Shown here: positions 44,780 to 58,279 of the stretch, one piece after another
How positions within the stretch are numbered: position 1 is the stretch's first letter
Layout of the letters: each line of letters begins with the position of its first letter
Source of the DNA: Acheta domesticus
Taxonomy: Eukaryota > Arthropoda > Insecta > Orthoptera > Gryllidae
Length of the DNA: 64,000 nt
Reading direction: 5' to 3'
Assembly (NCBI GenBank): GCA_031308135.1
Contig: JAHLJT010003656.1
Location: 54,058,827 to 54,122,826 of the forward strand
Program-made: the position numbers and the translations under genes
Notes under the pieces: generated by a model
Databases searched by the model: none
What the model saw: only the letters and a program-made list of their open reading frames with translations
What the model was told of the DNA's origin: nothing

Positions 44780-45340
44780 AATCAACAAGAGAGAGGGGTT
44801 ATCAGCCCAACTGTTATGAACGTGTAGAATACACACAGCTTGCAAACCCCTGAAAGGCAAAAGAAATCATGAAGATTATAAATAAAATAATTGAAATTGA
44901 ACAAATTTTTAATACCCCTCTAACAAAACTATTGTTTTTTAAATTTTATTTTAATAACACTGGTCAACAGCATTTTTGTAAAAAAAGACTGTGAATGGTC
45001 TTCTTAGCTAAGACTTGGATACTGAATTCGAATATGAAATCATGTTTTCTTGTGACACGCTCCGTTTTCTTGTGACACGCTACTCTCTTTTTACGGAAAT
45101 GCTTGAAAACGCTGCATATTGGTTATTTTGATGTAATAGTTCAAGAACAATCGCAATGTATACAAGGAATTCTTATAAATGACAATGAATCCAGAAATTT
45201 CACCATTAAGAAAGGAAAAACTTTTGGCAACATTGCTGATAGTTCATGCTCGAACAGATTGACAGCGTGAAACCTGGCTTGGATGTGACTGCTTGTTCTA
45301 GGTTCGTGAAAGTTTGTTCTTTGCATTAATTCAGAAGAAG
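44780..45340. other. no gene seen; short tandem duplication
   Basis: AT-rich. TTTTCTTGTGACACGCT is repeated in tandem (about 45044-45083). No coding frame is supported. Confidence 0.4.
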
Positions 45341-45343
45341 AAA

Positions 45344-45890
45344 TGCCTCGTAACTGTGTAAATAGCCCAAATACGTTATATCTATGGAGAATGAACTCTG
45401 AAATTGCAAAAACCGAACCTTATTTCTCTGAAAAGGTAATGTTATGAACTTTATTTCGGGTGTAAGGTAGGCGATCAGGGCTATAAATGGGCCTCCCATA
45501 TATACGCTGTGTGTCGTGTGTTACTCCTTGACATGTTGGTTAAAAGGTTCACGACCTTTTACGACACATGCCGTGCCGTTTGCTCTTTCCTATGATTTGG
45601 AGGAAGCCAACGGATCACACAACAGACATTTTTGTCTGACTCAAATAGCTGGAATCACCTACAACGAAGAAAACTGTCCAATTTTAATTTACCATCTGCT
45701 GTAAGGCCTGTATGACACAATGAAAAATTGCTGGTACCACTACCTCCTGAGAACGTGATAGTGAATGAAGATGAGTGCTACAGTGACGAACATTCAGAAG
45801 ACAGAGGAGGAGATATCCATGCCGATCCAATATTTCAAGCCTCGTGTGAAACTTTCCAAGCCACATCTTTACCTTTCTTAACACATATGT
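45344..45890 (+). pseudogene. decayed copy of a multi-copy insect cysteine-rich protein gene
   Basis: Across three frames this reads MPRNCVNSP at 45344, then TLKLQKPNLISLKR and CYELYFGCKVGDQ (about 45440-45480). It continues WASH...VCRVC, then PFALSYDLEEANGSHNRHFC with QIAGITY, then VPLPPENVIVNEDE with SDEHSEDRGGD. The order MPRNC, YFGCKxGDQ, WAPH/VCxxC, DCYFCLT, VPxPPE is the signature of an unnamed family present in many copies in aphid, termite, wasp and other arthropod genomes, often annotated only as uncharacterised protein. In-frame stops and frameshifts (for example near 45380-45440 and 45705) show this copy is dead. The family's role is not known; the multi-copy pattern suggests a link to mobile elements. 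Confidence 0.65.
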
Positions 45891-45894
45891 TATT

Positions 45895-46980
45895 GTATTT
45901 CTTACTATACATATGTGGATCTGTTGTCATTAGAGCTTGTCATTTTGCTCGATACATATAATACATGGGGTGACATACGCAATTACAAAACCCATCATTA
46001 CATGAAAACTGAGGCCGAAACAGAAATTTTGAAATTAGATCTGAATTGAGAAGCAAATTATCTTACAGAAACAGTGTTTATGTAAACTGTGTTTTGTTAT
46101 TGCTACAGATGTTTTTTGTAGATCTGTGTAATTCTCTGCCACGTTGGAGTTGGCGTGGGTCCCCCATAGTCGATTGGATCATTTCGCCTGTGTCGATTAT
46201 TCATTTTATTATCATGAAAGTTCTCGAGAGTTTTAAAATATGTTTTAATAAAAAAAAGTTAAATGTGTTTCCAAACGTGAAGTGTTACCCCGAGGAAAGT
46301 GTATTACTAATGCCCCAAAGGAACATAGTAATGTATTGTCATCGCAGATGTTTACGTCCTCAAAGTCTTGTAAATAAATTTAGTTGTAAATATAAACATT
46401 TCATATCATAATATTTGATCGAACACTCAAGTGGTATTAATGTGCTTAAAAATAGATAAAATCTTAATTGTTTCAAGGTTACCTTACAATGACTTCTATT
46501 CTTATTCATAACAATAGTTTTGTTTAGAGAAAGCAAATGAATCCCGCTGGACATGGAACTGCAAACAACTGCAAAACCTGCTGAACATGGAGCTGCAACA
46601 TGGAACTGTGGAGCCATGAACTGCAAACAATATCTTGAACATTGCAAATATCTAAAAAATAATATTTTTCCCATTCTACATTTCCCCAAGCTTATACCCA
46701 CTCTTTAAATGCCTTGACTACTGTATAGTTCCGTTAAACATTTTTTAGGGACTAAAACGTAGTAAAACATGTATAAAGTATTCAGCGTTTTCAGCAGAAG
46801 ACAAATAGTAAAATGGCCCCAATTGTGGAAAATGAATTTTTCCCCGATTTTTTTCGTGCCCTTCTCCCATTACTTATTTATGTAATTACTTGAGATACTG
46901 CAGTAAACGCTCTTACATTACATTATATTAAAGTAGTATGTTAATGCGTGACTTTAAAGTTGCTTACATCAGGAAAGCCT
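45895..46980. other. no gene seen
   Basis: AT-rich sequence following the pseudogene. It may include its 3' flank, but nothing else is recognisable. GGAACTGCAAACAACTGCAA-like words repeat near 46550-46630. Confidence 0.35.
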
Positions 46981-46983
46981 GCG

Positions 46984-47019
46984 TTTTCATACTGTTACAA
47001 GTTTGCAACAGTATGAAAA
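46984..47019. repeat. 13-bp perfect inverted repeat
   Basis: Arms TTTTCATACTGTT (46984-46996) and AACAGTATGAAAA (47007-47019) enclose a 10-nt loop. It is a small hairpin of unknown role, not followed by a T run. Confidence 0.75.
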
Positions 47020-47073
47020 TGCTCGTAATAAAGAGTTACTGGAAAACTGAATCATGCTCTTTCTTCAACGCAG

Positions 47074-47110
47074 GTGTGTGTGTGTATGTGTGTGTGTGTG
47101 TGTGTGTGTG
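47074..47110. repeat. TG microsatellite
   Basis: About 17 GT units with one TA interruption. Confidence 0.95.
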
Positions 47111-47114
47111 AACT

Positions 47115-48135
47115 TCCTGCTTTTAGTGATCGCATTTGATTACGAAAGCAACAGTATTAATATGGATGAATCGTTTTAGGAAACATTGCTCACATAATCA
47201 ATTATTTCTCCTATGGTATTCATTGCAGATTATAAAATATAACATTTTGATTTAATTTTTGCATATCTAGTTGTTTTAAACAGGGGAATATTATTTAATT
47301 GCCGAAAAGTCTTGAACAAATAGTTAAAGAGACACATCTTTTAAATTGCAATGGATTATGTAGTATAACCGAATGTAACCTCAACTGAGAAAAGTCTTCC
47401 ATTTCACCCAAAGTAGAGATTCAATTTCTCCAGAACGCCAAGATTTGGTGCGCAAGATAACAAATTCGCCTTTCCGCCGTATCTTATTCCGGGAAGAAAA
47501 GTTCGGCCGCGAATTCCGAGAATATTGCGACAGAAGCCCTCTCCCCCGCCTCTTTCCACGAGGTCGAAAACAAAACAAGTGCGGGTGGCACGGACGGAAG
47601 TGACGGCTCACTCACGCGTTGATAAGACACGGAGAAGGACATCGCTGACAGCTTCTGGGGCGTAGAGTTCTAAGAAACGATTCCTCTTGGGATACCCCAC
47701 TCTACATGCCACAGCTGTTGTCTCCCTCCATAGGCCTGTGTAAGACCACAGTACATTATGCAACCATAATGACAACTAAAAATGATCATTACCATGTGTA
47801 GCAGGATTTTTAGTGTATATGTAGCCGGACAAGTAAAACGTTTACAAAAAAATATCGATGTGAATCACATAATCTCAATGACTCAAATTTTAAATACATG
47901 ACAGAAGTAGTATTTAAATGTTTTCCTATAAATTAATGTATGAAAGGAACAATGAAGGATTATAGCGAATGGGAAAACATGATTGGTTGATAAAAGAACG
48001 ATAATGCATGAAAGAAATGAAAAAGAAACGAGTTTTAGCTCGCACTGAGCCGAAAAGACGGACAGTAGACGATCGCACAAAAATGATTAGTGCGAGAAGC
48101 AACAGGAAATCGCAAAAAGTCGCGAAAGAGGTCGT
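47115..48135. other. no gene seen
   Basis: Mostly AT-rich with a moderately GC-rich patch at 47430-47610. Open frames there carry no recognised motif. Confidence 0.35.
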
Positions 48136-48137
48136 TC

Positions 48138-48161
48138 AGAGAGAGAGAGAGAGAGAGAGAT
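48138..48161. repeat. AG microsatellite
   Basis: About 12 uninterrupted AG units. Confidence 0.95.
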
Positions 48162-48438
48162 AATAGAAAGTTGGCGTAGGGGACGGTCAGGCGTAGCGAA
48201 CATTAGTGTCTCTTGAAACGTATTTACTGCATTGAATTATTTTCTGATAAGAGCAGCAACTGAGGTGATCACGACGAAGAGAATGTAAATTTGGGCGTTT
48301 TATTTGAAATTCTCTCGAGTGAGGATATTGGAACTTTAAAAGGTTTCGTATGTGTAATATATGGATGCAGCCTGTGCGGTGTAATGAGGAAAGAAGTGTT
48401 GGTGATATCAAATCATCGTTCAAGCATGCTGTGCAGTT

Positions 48439-50773
48439 TTTAACTTTCCCGTATACGTACGTATACACGGAGTGATATACGTAGTATAGGGAAAGTTATG
48501 TAATGCTGCGCGAAAAAAAGGCCAATTTTCGGCGGAAAAAAATTAATTTCCAGGCCGTGAAAACGAATAAGTGGATAAAACCAGTTGCTAAATTAAGAAA
48601 AAAATCCTCTATCTCGTGGTGTGGTCAAAATCCATGATTTGTTGCTTCTTTATACTTAAAAATCGATTGACGGCATTCCGTCCGTCTGTCCGTCTGTGGT
48701 CAACGCTAGCGCCTAAACCGTTCAGTCGATTTTCTTCAAAATTGATATTCCCCAGTCGATCTGATTCTAGTCGAAGCTTTGTGATTTTGAAAAAGATTCT
48801 TTAAAATTTGGGGGTACTTTATATAAAGACCCCCGGGGATTTTCAACATTTTCTCAAAAACGGCTCCAAATTTTTTCTTTAAATTTCTTGTATGAATAGA
48901 GGAAAATACACTTTTTAACATGGCGTAGGTCCGATTTTCACGTACAGCTCTGAATTTTCGAAAATTGTGAAAGTTTGAATTTTTTTCGGCGTCTTTCTCC
49001 AACTACAAAATTGAAGATAAAGATTTTTTCTTCAAATAAAATTTGTTCTGCATATTGAGTTCTTTAATAAAGGTCATGTAAATGTTTTTCACAATTTTGG
49101 TAGTTTTCGTGCAATATTGCGTGCAATATGTGCAATTTTAAAAAATTACAAAAACAAAATTTTCTCAAAAACGGCTTCAATTTTTTTCTTTAAACTTTTG
49201 GTAGGGATAGTGGTAAATGTACTCTATCAATGACATAAAAGCCATTTTGGTCTATCGGTTGTTTTTTTCAAAAATTACAAAAATGTAAATTGTTTTACTT
49301 GTCTCTCACGTCGTTAATATTTACATTATCGGCGATTTTTTACATTATTATATTTACGAGTATATATGCTTTAAATAATGTCAAGTAAAGTTCCACGAAA
49401 ACACTACCGTTTTCTGTGAAAAGTAGCTCAAATTTCGACATTTTCAGAAATGCTCAAACGTCATTTTCTCGTATGTGACTGCAATTTTTTTCTTGAAACT
49501 TTTGTAACTACAAAATTCTAATTACACTCATTAGTATAGCGTGAAGTTTATTTTGAGTTTTTTTTGTTTTTTTCAAAAATTATATAAATGTAAATTTTTT
49601 GAAAGATCTCTCACATCTTTAATATGCACATTATCCGCAATTTGTAAAGATGATTATATTTGTGAGTGTAAGTGCTTCAAATAACTTCAAATAAAGTATT
49701 TTGAAAACTCAAAAATTTTCTGTGAAAATGAGCTTCAAATTTCGCATTTTTAGTAGTGCTAAAACGCCATTTTCTCTTAAACGGCACATAATTTTTAAAA
49801 GAAAATTGCCATTTACGGCTAGGTTTTTGTGTTCTTTAATATTCTAAAATTAATGTTTCTGTTCTACCAATAGGAAACCGAAAAATTAAGAAAATGACCA
49901 AAAAATATACTTTTGGCGATGATAGATGGTAGCATGCAAGAAAGAGTATGTGGCAATTCCGAATAGCTAGCGAAGACCCAGGAAAATAGAAAACTAATAC
50001 GGGAAAGTCTGTGCCATTCTGTTTCTGTTTTTTGACAAATAAATAAATAAAATAAATACGGTCATGCTTAATTTTTTCAAAATACGAGTAGTTTTTCTTT
50101 AATTTTGTGACAAACGTAATAGGCCGCTGTAAATTTACTGCGCTTCGGACAGCTGGAAGCGTCGTAAATTAGAATGTGCAATTTTGTATATTATTTCTTT
50201 CTTCGTTTCTTACATTCGCACTTTGTTATAGACTTACACATTAATATTTTAGAAATTGTTTATTTTGAAATATTTGAAATAAGTAAAAAGAATTAATAGC
50301 TCTCAGAATAGCGACAATGTAGGGTCTGCAACAATGGAATTCACTTTGCGCTCGCGAATATCTGTGAATTAGTGTCATTGTTGTGACCTAATGGAGCTGT
50401 ATGAAAAGGAGTTATAATTGTCTAATTTATGTTGATATTTGCAGGCAAATATTTAGTTTTGCACCAAATGCTGTACCATTTGTAGTGAGTAGAGAATTTG
50501 TTGCATGGTTTTAAAATACTCTTCTCTAATCATGGCCCAATGGAAGGCATTTCTATATTTCCAGGGTATCAGGCTTCTTTTTCCAATACAGGGTTACAAA
50601 ACTTTTGCATTCTATTTTTGTGAAGTTGTAGAATTCACATAGTTCTGACAACACTGCAATGGAAATAGTGAGTTCCAAGCGAAGATGTTAGTAGCGCATA
50701 AAGTGCAATATTACAGTACTACTTAGCTGTTTCCTCTAATACGGGAAAGTAAGTGCTGTTGTAGCACCACTAG
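48439..50773 (-). mobile_element. ACTTTCCCG-end repeat family, longest copy
   Basis: In minus orientation the 5' end is at about 50773 (CTAGTGGTGCTACAACAGCA then CTTACTTTCCCGTATTAG) and the 3' end at 48439 (TACGTATACGGGAAAGTTA). As in the copy at 41971-43898, an internal start-like block (CAGAATGGCACAGACTTTCC, minus strand, about 50005-50030) divides it into a 0.75-kb left part and a 1.57-kb right part. AATAAATAAATAAAAT lies at the division. No protein-coding frame is seen in about 2.3 kb. Confidence 0.7.
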
Positions 50774-50779
50774 TTTATG

Positions 50780-51838
50780 TGTGTCTTCATGTCAACTTTA
50801 AAAAAGTATGTCAAATGTGACGTTGCCCCAAGGAAGAGATTTGAATGATAATAAATAGCGTAGGGGATTGTTGCGTTACATGATAGCATGGGTGATATTA
50901 TTTTAGTAATAATTAAAATTTGTCTCCATTGGGTCTAAATTCCCTGAATAACGATTATATCAGCCTAGAACTCGTAATGAGCGATCAATTTCCAGACCCA
51001 CTCTTTTAGTAAATAGAAGTATAAATCACTGAGACGTGTCGTATTATTGTGATTCCGTGTTTAAGAACATTTTAATTTAAAAAACTGAGCTAGGCAATAT
51101 AAATAGAAATTAGGATAAATAGAAAGAAGATAAGAAGCAGGAAGTAAATAAATAAAGATTAAATTTCAATATTCGAAAAGACCTTATTTTGTGCCCCATT
51201 TTGCGAAACACAAATTGTTAATATTTATTGTCTCTTAATGGGTTGTATAAACGATATTTACATATAATTGTTTAGACTACATGTTAAATTGATCTATTTA
51301 ACAAATTTTCATCGGACAAAAGAAATACTCGTGAACGTATCACAGAACATTAAACGCAATATCTTTGAGATAGGTTTTTGTCTTGAAGTCCACCCCCTTT
51401 ACAACCTAACCCTAGAAATGCCAAGCTCTGTAAGTTATCACACCGGGAGAGGGGTCAGAAAATGATCGTAGGAAGTTTTCCCATTTTTAAGTAATTAATG
51501 AACAGATAATTACTGAAATGAACAAATGACATTTTTTGAAAGAAATATAATGATTTTATGGTGTAATTATATGAAAATCTTTTTATTCGGAGGCACTAGA
51601 CGATGCAGTATTTCGGATTTAGTGCTCTTTAAAACAGTATTACTTTGAAATTTACAAGTATAACTGCAGTGTGCACTATTAACGGCAATACACGTTTGAA
51701 GACGCTTGTAAAGTGACTTCCCAATGAAGAGCCAATGCAGGAGAACAGAACGGTGTCCCAGCGTGAGCCTCCACGTCGTCCTCCCGGTGGTGACAGAATA
51801 TGAAAAGTCGCTGTAGGTCGTAAATGTTCTAGTTCTCA
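50780..51838. other. no gene seen
   Basis: AT-rich sequence. GTGTGCACTATTAACGGCAA near 51668 recurs near 55848, hinting at a further unrecognised repeat. Confidence 0.35.
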
Positions 51839-51841
51839 AAT

Positions 51842-51979
51842 AGTACACTATGAAACGATGATGTAATGATGGGTATTAATACACGAGTGTGATATTACGA
51901 TATGAGCGAGGAACGAGCGAGTATCGTAAACTTCACACAGGTGTATAAATACCCATTACATCGAGTTTCATAAAGTACT
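51842..51979. mobile_element. hairpin MITE, about 138 bp
   Basis: The left arm AGTACACTATGAAACGATGA...GTGATATTACGATATG pairs with the right arm GAGTATCGTAAACTTCACAC...CTCGATGTAATG-complement...CATAAAGTACT. It is nearly one continuous inverted repeat of about 60 bp per arm, with a short GAGCGAGGAACGAGC centre. The compact form suggests a MITE or palindromic repeat; no target duplication could be fixed. Confidence 0.7.
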
Positions 51980-51984
51980 TTTTC

Positions 51985-53630
51985 TACGACTTATGGTAAC
52001 TTTTATAAGTTAAACTTTTACATCGAATCGTTTCGTGGCAGTTGAGTGCAGGATTCAGTCAAGGCCACCTAGCGGACAGCTCCCTACCAGCCGCAGGGGG
52101 CTTTGTTTCACCAGACAGCCTGCGACGGATGTTGCTGCAACAATTACGACGTCACCATTTTTGATTTTACACTTATTTCTGGAGGTTTCATTCATCAGAC
52201 GTTTTAAATTCAACTTTTTTTAAGGACAACCACAAGGCAGCAACAAATAACTTAAAGTGACTTGCGTTCAGATCTTAATCTTAGTCAAATGTTCTCTTGA
52301 ATAACTACCACTGGCTAGTCAACTAGGATCAAAGTGCATTAACAATTCAATTTATTTTAAATAATATTTCATGTTAAAAATAAGTTAAAATTGATAAGCA
52401 GAATACAATATTAAATACAATTTTAATGGACACAATCAAACGAAACATTTACTACAAAGATTCTCAATGGTTAATGAAATGTCCATACTTGGTTTGTAAG
52501 CTTCTCTGTGATCGGTCAAGAACCTGTATCATAATGACAATTGTATCGAAATGGGTATTATTATGCATCTGGTTGCAGCCATCAAATGACAGTATTATAC
52601 AATGGGAGTAGAAAAAATATGTTTATGTAACCTTGGGCAACATGAGCATTTATGAATTCTTCTCTTCGCGCTTACTGTCAGAGTCTAAAGAAATATAAAA
52701 ATTCATCTAAAAAATAAAAGTTGTGCCAATATCTCTGCAAAAAAAAGCAGTATGTTAATATTATGCATCTTCTTTTGTGTTCCCTCATATACGTTTGTGT
52801 TGGCGAAAACCGGGCATCTACGTATAAATTAAGCTCTTTAGAGCAATGAAATGATCCATTAAAAAGAAATAATACATCAGTCAGATTTCAAAGTGTCAAT
52901 TGAGAATAAATTTTTTAAAAAATGAAACGAAAGAATGTACGCTTGAAACGTACGAAAATCTTGATTTTGTACTCCTGTTTACTTAAAAGTGAAATAAAAG
53001 CATGAACTTCAGTTTAAAAGATTTAACAGACAAATATTCTTGTCTGTTGAAAGCGCTGTTCGTTCATGAGACTGGAGCAAGGAAAGAATTCGTCATTCAA
53101 AGATATTCCTGTAACTTAGCAAAGCTGTTTATATAACGGAGAATGTAGTACTAAAATAAGCAAAAAAATACTAATAAGAAGTGAAGAATATAAACATAAT
53201 ACAATTCTCAGTAATTTGATAGAAAAAATCTGGCAAATATATTTTCTTATGAAGCCACTATTCACAGCGTAGGGCCGCTTCGGCTAGCGTATGTAGACCC
53301 CTTTCTGTAATCGGAAGGGAAATGAAAGAAGAGTCAGGGGAAGTTGCCCGTGCCCGTAGGAGCACCGGACTCCCCAGGCGGGCAAGTAGCAAGTAGAATT
53401 TTTTTTAAATTCTGGCCCTCAAGAAAATGTGCGCAGATAAATCTCTTTCCCCACACGTCATATACAGTTTTTACTGTTTTTTTGACCAATAAATAAATAA
53501 ATAGCTCGTGCGGGCGCGCTTTGATGTGCCTGTCTTAGGTGAACCAGCCTGTAAGTTGTTTTATTAATTATCATTTGAAAATGAGGAACCACGTAACTGA
53601 AATAAAAATGTCACCACTTTAAGAAATGAA
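51985..53630. other. no gene seen
   Basis: AT-rich with two GC-richer patches (52050-52150 and 53275-53400) that could be short repeats but match nothing else in the window. Confidence 0.3.
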
Positions 53631-53639
53631 AAAAAAAAA

Positions 53640-55512
53640 CAACTACTGGTGCTAAAACAGCACATACTTTCCCGCATTATTGGAAGCAGCTACGTAGAAT
53701 TGAAATATTGCACTTTCTGCCCTACAGCATCTTAGCTATTATTTGAAAACGTCCAATTCAACAAAGAAGCGATCAACCACAGTGTAAGACATATAGGTGT
53801 GTTAACTAGCCGGCTCTGGGGCAAATTTTCTGAAGTCAGTTTGAGGCTAGCACACGATCGGTCTGGGTCGCGGTGTAAGATGTACATCTTAAGATGACAT
53901 CTTAAACTGTGGCTGTTACACATTACACGACCAATCACGACCTTGCCCAAATGAGACCTAAAGATCGCAGCACTTATATGCGAGAACTAGCTTCACATAA
54001 GCTTGTTTTAGGCTGGGAGTGAACACACCCACATATCTTACACAGTGCGAACAACTCACTGTTTCCATCGCAATGTTGTCAAAAATATGTGTATTCCACA
54101 ACTGCATAAAAATATAATACAAAAGTTTTGTAAACTTGTATTAGAAAAATAAGTCTGCATTGTCGATACTATCTTAATGAGCTAGCAAGTTTTATTTCCA
54201 ATATTTGAAAAGAAATCATTTCTTTAAAGATTAATGTGTAAATGTTCAACAAAAGGTCGAATGTAAAAACGAACAAAGAAATAATATACAAAATTGCAAA
54301 TTCTAATTTACGACGCATCCAGCTGTCCGAAGCGCAGTAAATTTACAGCGGGCTATTATGTTTGTCACAAAATAATAGAAAAACTACTCGTATTTTGAAA
54401 AAAATAAGTATGACCTTATTTGAAGATGTAGTTTTGATACATACATTTAATTGAGAAAAATTGTATTTTTAAAATTGTTGTAAAAAAACGACGAAAACGA
54501 AGCGCAATCAATTCCGTGCGGGCTATTATGTTTGTCAGGAAATTATAGAAAAACTACTCATATTTTCAAAAAATTCAACATGACCTTATTTGAAGATATG
54601 TTTTTGATGAGCATATTTTATTAAGAAAAACAATCGTATCTTCACAATTGTAGTTATAGAAAGACGTCAAAATTTTTTAAAATTTTCAAAATCAGGCATT
54701 TCAACGAACATGAAACCTGCACCATTCTCTTAAGCTTCCTTCATACTATCTCAGGTCCCAATTTAATAAAAAAAAACGTTGTGCTTTAAGAACCGTTTTT
54801 AAGAAAAAATGGTTTAAAGAAAATTGTCTATGTTTGACGCAATTCTTCGAAAAAATACTTAGGTTTTTGAAAAATTGAACTTTACCTTATTTAAAGACCT
54901 ATTTTTTATGAACACATTTCATTAAGAAAAAACTTCGTATCTTCATAATTGTAGTTGTAGGAAGAGGCGAAAAAAGTTTGAATTTTTTTAATTTTTGAAA
55001 AATCAGAGTTTTTAACCAACATGAGACCTACGCCATTCTCTTAAATGACCTTTAGACCATCCAACAACAAAATTTAGTCAAAATTTTTGGCGCCATTTTT
55101 TTTAAAATGTCCCTGGGGTTTCATCTAAAGTACCCTCCAAAATTAAAATATCGGTTTCAAATTCAAGGGGCCGCGAGAATTTTCAGATCGATCGGCGAGT
55201 ATCAGTATTGGAGAAAATCGGCTGAACGGTTTAGTCGCTAGCGTTGTTCACAGACAGATAGAGGGACGGACGGACGGACAGACGTTTTGCTTTCAATTGG
55301 TTTTTCTATATCAAGGACCCACAAAATAGGGATTTCGGGTGCACCATGTGTTAGGAGATTCTTTTTTCTTAATTTATCAACTGGATTTATCCACTTTTTC
55401 GTTACCAGGGCCCTGTAATAAGAGTTTTTCTGCAGAAAATCCGCCGTTTTTTCGGGAAGCATTACATAACTTTCCCCATACTATAGGTACGTACGTACGT
55501 ATAGGAAACGGC
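53640..55512 (+). mobile_element. ACTTTCCCG-end repeat family, long copy
   Basis: The left end ACTGGTGCTAAAACAGCACATACTTTCCCGCATTA is the cleanest 5' terminus in the window. The right end near 55505 is degraded (ACGGCAAAGTAA). A segment with ATAGAAAAACTACTCATATT and GACCTTATTTGAAGATAT is duplicated in tandem near 54380 and 54550. Typical later blocks are GTAGTTGTAGGAAGAGGCGA, AGTCGCTAGCGTTGTTCACA and a short GGACGGACGGACAG run (55262-55282). Confidence 0.7.
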
Positions 55513-55514
55513 AA

Positions 55515-58225
55515 AGTAAAAATGAAGTGCTGGCGATAACAATAATCGACCTTGCACTCTCGAACCGGAAACAAAAGAGTTCCGAAAATAGTGCGGTGTG
55601 ATACGGCACCTCGATAACACGTGACCCATCAGGCGCGGTCGTTAAGCGCGACCTCGAACATTCTTCGGAAGAAGGCGTCGACGCCGCAGGCAACGGCGCG
55701 CCTGTGCGGGCCACCGAGGGATTTCCCGGCGCACGTTCTCCACAGAAACTTCGTCCTCAGCACAAGCGTCGGCTTCAAATTATGTCCATAACCATAGGTA
55801 TGCGCAGCCTAAAACAAGTATTTTTCTGGGCCCCTTTTTCATTCAAATGTGCACTATTAACGGCAAAACACGTACCCATATTTCACCATGAAATAAATAA
55901 AACATATTACGGAAAATGAAATTATAACGTTAATGATGCAATTAATAAATACAATTGATTTTATGTTGAACTATTTACAAGTTGACAAAAGGGTTGTCGC
56001 GTAATACATCCCCCAATTACCAGATTAAAAGAGCGGAAAATACGGAGATTGAACATATTTACACAAATAAAATAATTGATTACGGGATACGGAGCCCCGT
56101 TCAAATTTTAAAGGGTGTCCAAGTTCCCCCTGTATGTACACCTATGTTAAAAACGAATACTTGTTCTCCACCGAAACTTCGCCCTCAACAGAAGCTTCAT
56201 CGCAGCAGATGCACCGTCCCAAAGCGAAGCTTCACAGACAGGAAGGTCGTTGTTCTGATGAAGGCGGACTTTCGACACCGGCTAATTATAATCATAATTA
56301 GACAATTATCTGGATCGAGGGGGCCATTACCTCCATGAGAATACCAGAGGCCAGCTTTTCCGATCGGTCGTTCGCATTGATGCACATCTTTGCAGAGGGG
56401 TGTTTGCACAAAGGTACGCTTTTCTCAAGTAATTTGACTAGTGGGTTGAAACTTATCGATCAGTTTGCTAGTGACTAGAAAAGGAAAACGGGGACAACTT
56501 TGTGAACTACTGTTAGTATCATTGTTTTTCTATAACCTCTGCCGGTTGCAGGTCATTTTTAAAAACTCTCACAAAATACATTTGGATTTAGGGTAGCAAA
56601 TTGTAATGATGGGGGAGAGGAACCGCGAAAGAGCTTTAGTTTTTGTTTTTATTTTTTCATTAGTTTATGAAACGAATCAACTCCGGTTCGCTGAAAAATG
56701 TTTATAATTGACAAGTCTGAAAGCGCTTTGTTTTGAAGCGTGCGCCATTCTCTCTGTAGACGCTTTTTGACCTCACAATATAACATACTAGTGGTAACCC
56801 ATGCGATTAAATCGCCAGGAAAAGAAATGAATTCCCTTGCTCTGCCTTACGTCGAACTGCTCAAATCCACCGTGCCCCTTTCCACACTCCTCGCACTGTG
56901 CTATCTCGCCTGACCCCGCTCCTGCGTGCCTTACCCTGCCATGTTCACTACGATCACCGTTTCGATCGTCATGAAAATGTCCTATCATCTACACAATCAC
57001 TGTGCACATAAGATGTGCTATCACTTCGCTTGCATAGTAGCGCCAGAACTGGTTACTTACGTTCCAACAGATTGCAACAGATGTTCCAATCGATTCCAAC
57101 AGATGTGAATTTTTTAAAAAAAATTGTTTATATTATCAATATTTATGTAGCATGTGCAGACACGTAAGTTACACGTGCAGTCAACGAGGACTTCCGACTT
57201 TCAAGCAATATCTGAATTGCTGTGATAGATTGGATTGAGTAGATAATGATATTTTTGGACGAGGGGCGAGCTAAGAATATTTCCTACCCCTCGGGGTTGC
57301 GTTCATTCTATGTGTGCAACAATCTAATATAAAAATATATACTAGGAAGAATGATTGCAGTTTGGTAGAGTGTTTCAAAAAGTGTAAAATGTTATCAAAA
57401 GTTTAAAAATAGATGTACTGTCTATTTTGAAAAAAAAATTAATCGACTCCCGTTAAAGACGGTTATATTAGTCAATTCTGTGGATTTCATTGTTAAGAAG
57501 CAATGTTTCTCGGTGCCTCAAAGATAGTTTTGGATTGTTGATTTTGTGTTGATGTATTAGCTGCAAAATAATTAGTTTCTAACAAACATTTCTGAAGTAT
57601 TCCAGATATAATATTTCAATGATAAAAGACGAAAGATTTGTAACTTAATTTTGGATATACAAGTTCATATGTTCCTCTGAGTATTCGTAATCTTTACTTG
57701 GGAGCTCCCATAGAAATCATCGAGGCAAACTTGGGAAAATTGTTCTTACTTCTTTGCCAAAATTTTCTGTGAATAATGTCATAATTGTTATTTAATCGTA
57801 TTTGTTTGTTTTGTAGATGAGTAAGAAATGGCAAACGTTTCTGACTGCCAATGTAATTAGAGATTCGCTCATCAGGTATTGGTAAAGAATTTTGCAAGAG
57901 ATAGCTGAGATGTGTTAGTATGGGCAGAAATTGCAGCTTTACAATATACCGTTTCTAATGCGAGAAAGTACGTGCTTTTTCAACTCCACTATTTGTGATA
58001 TTCTTGGTTTAAAAATATTGTACCATACAATATAATGTGATGGTATTCGTAAAGGACGCTTTTCTTAAAATATTTAATTTATTGCAGTGTTATTCGAAAG
58101 CATTTTATTTATTGTTCATGAGCACTATATGCGTTAGGAAAACTTTGAGAAAAACTATTTTGTGTCTTTTTTCAGCAGCATTTTGCCGCTGCAGGCCAAT
58201 AGTTTTCAAAACTTGGCAGTTAAAA
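55515..58225. other. no gene seen; two related short blocks
   Basis: A GC-richer patch at 55610-55760 ends with CCACAGAAACTTCGTCCTCA. A similar string, CCACCGAAACTTCGCCCTCA, occurs near 56168. A 22-bp unit with GATTGCAACAGATGTTCCAA repeats near 57062-57107. A lone ACTTTCCCG-family end (TGCGAGAAAGTACGTGCTTT) lies at about 57959-57980. No gene is supported. Confidence 0.35.
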
Positions 58226-58227
58226 AA

Positions 58228-58276
<49 letters not shown>
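58228..58276. repeat. ATT microsatellite
   Basis: About 16 uninterrupted ATT units. Unlike the others in the window, it has no SINE A copy attached. Confidence 0.95.
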
Positions 58277-58278
<2 letters not shown>

Positions 58279-58279
58279 T

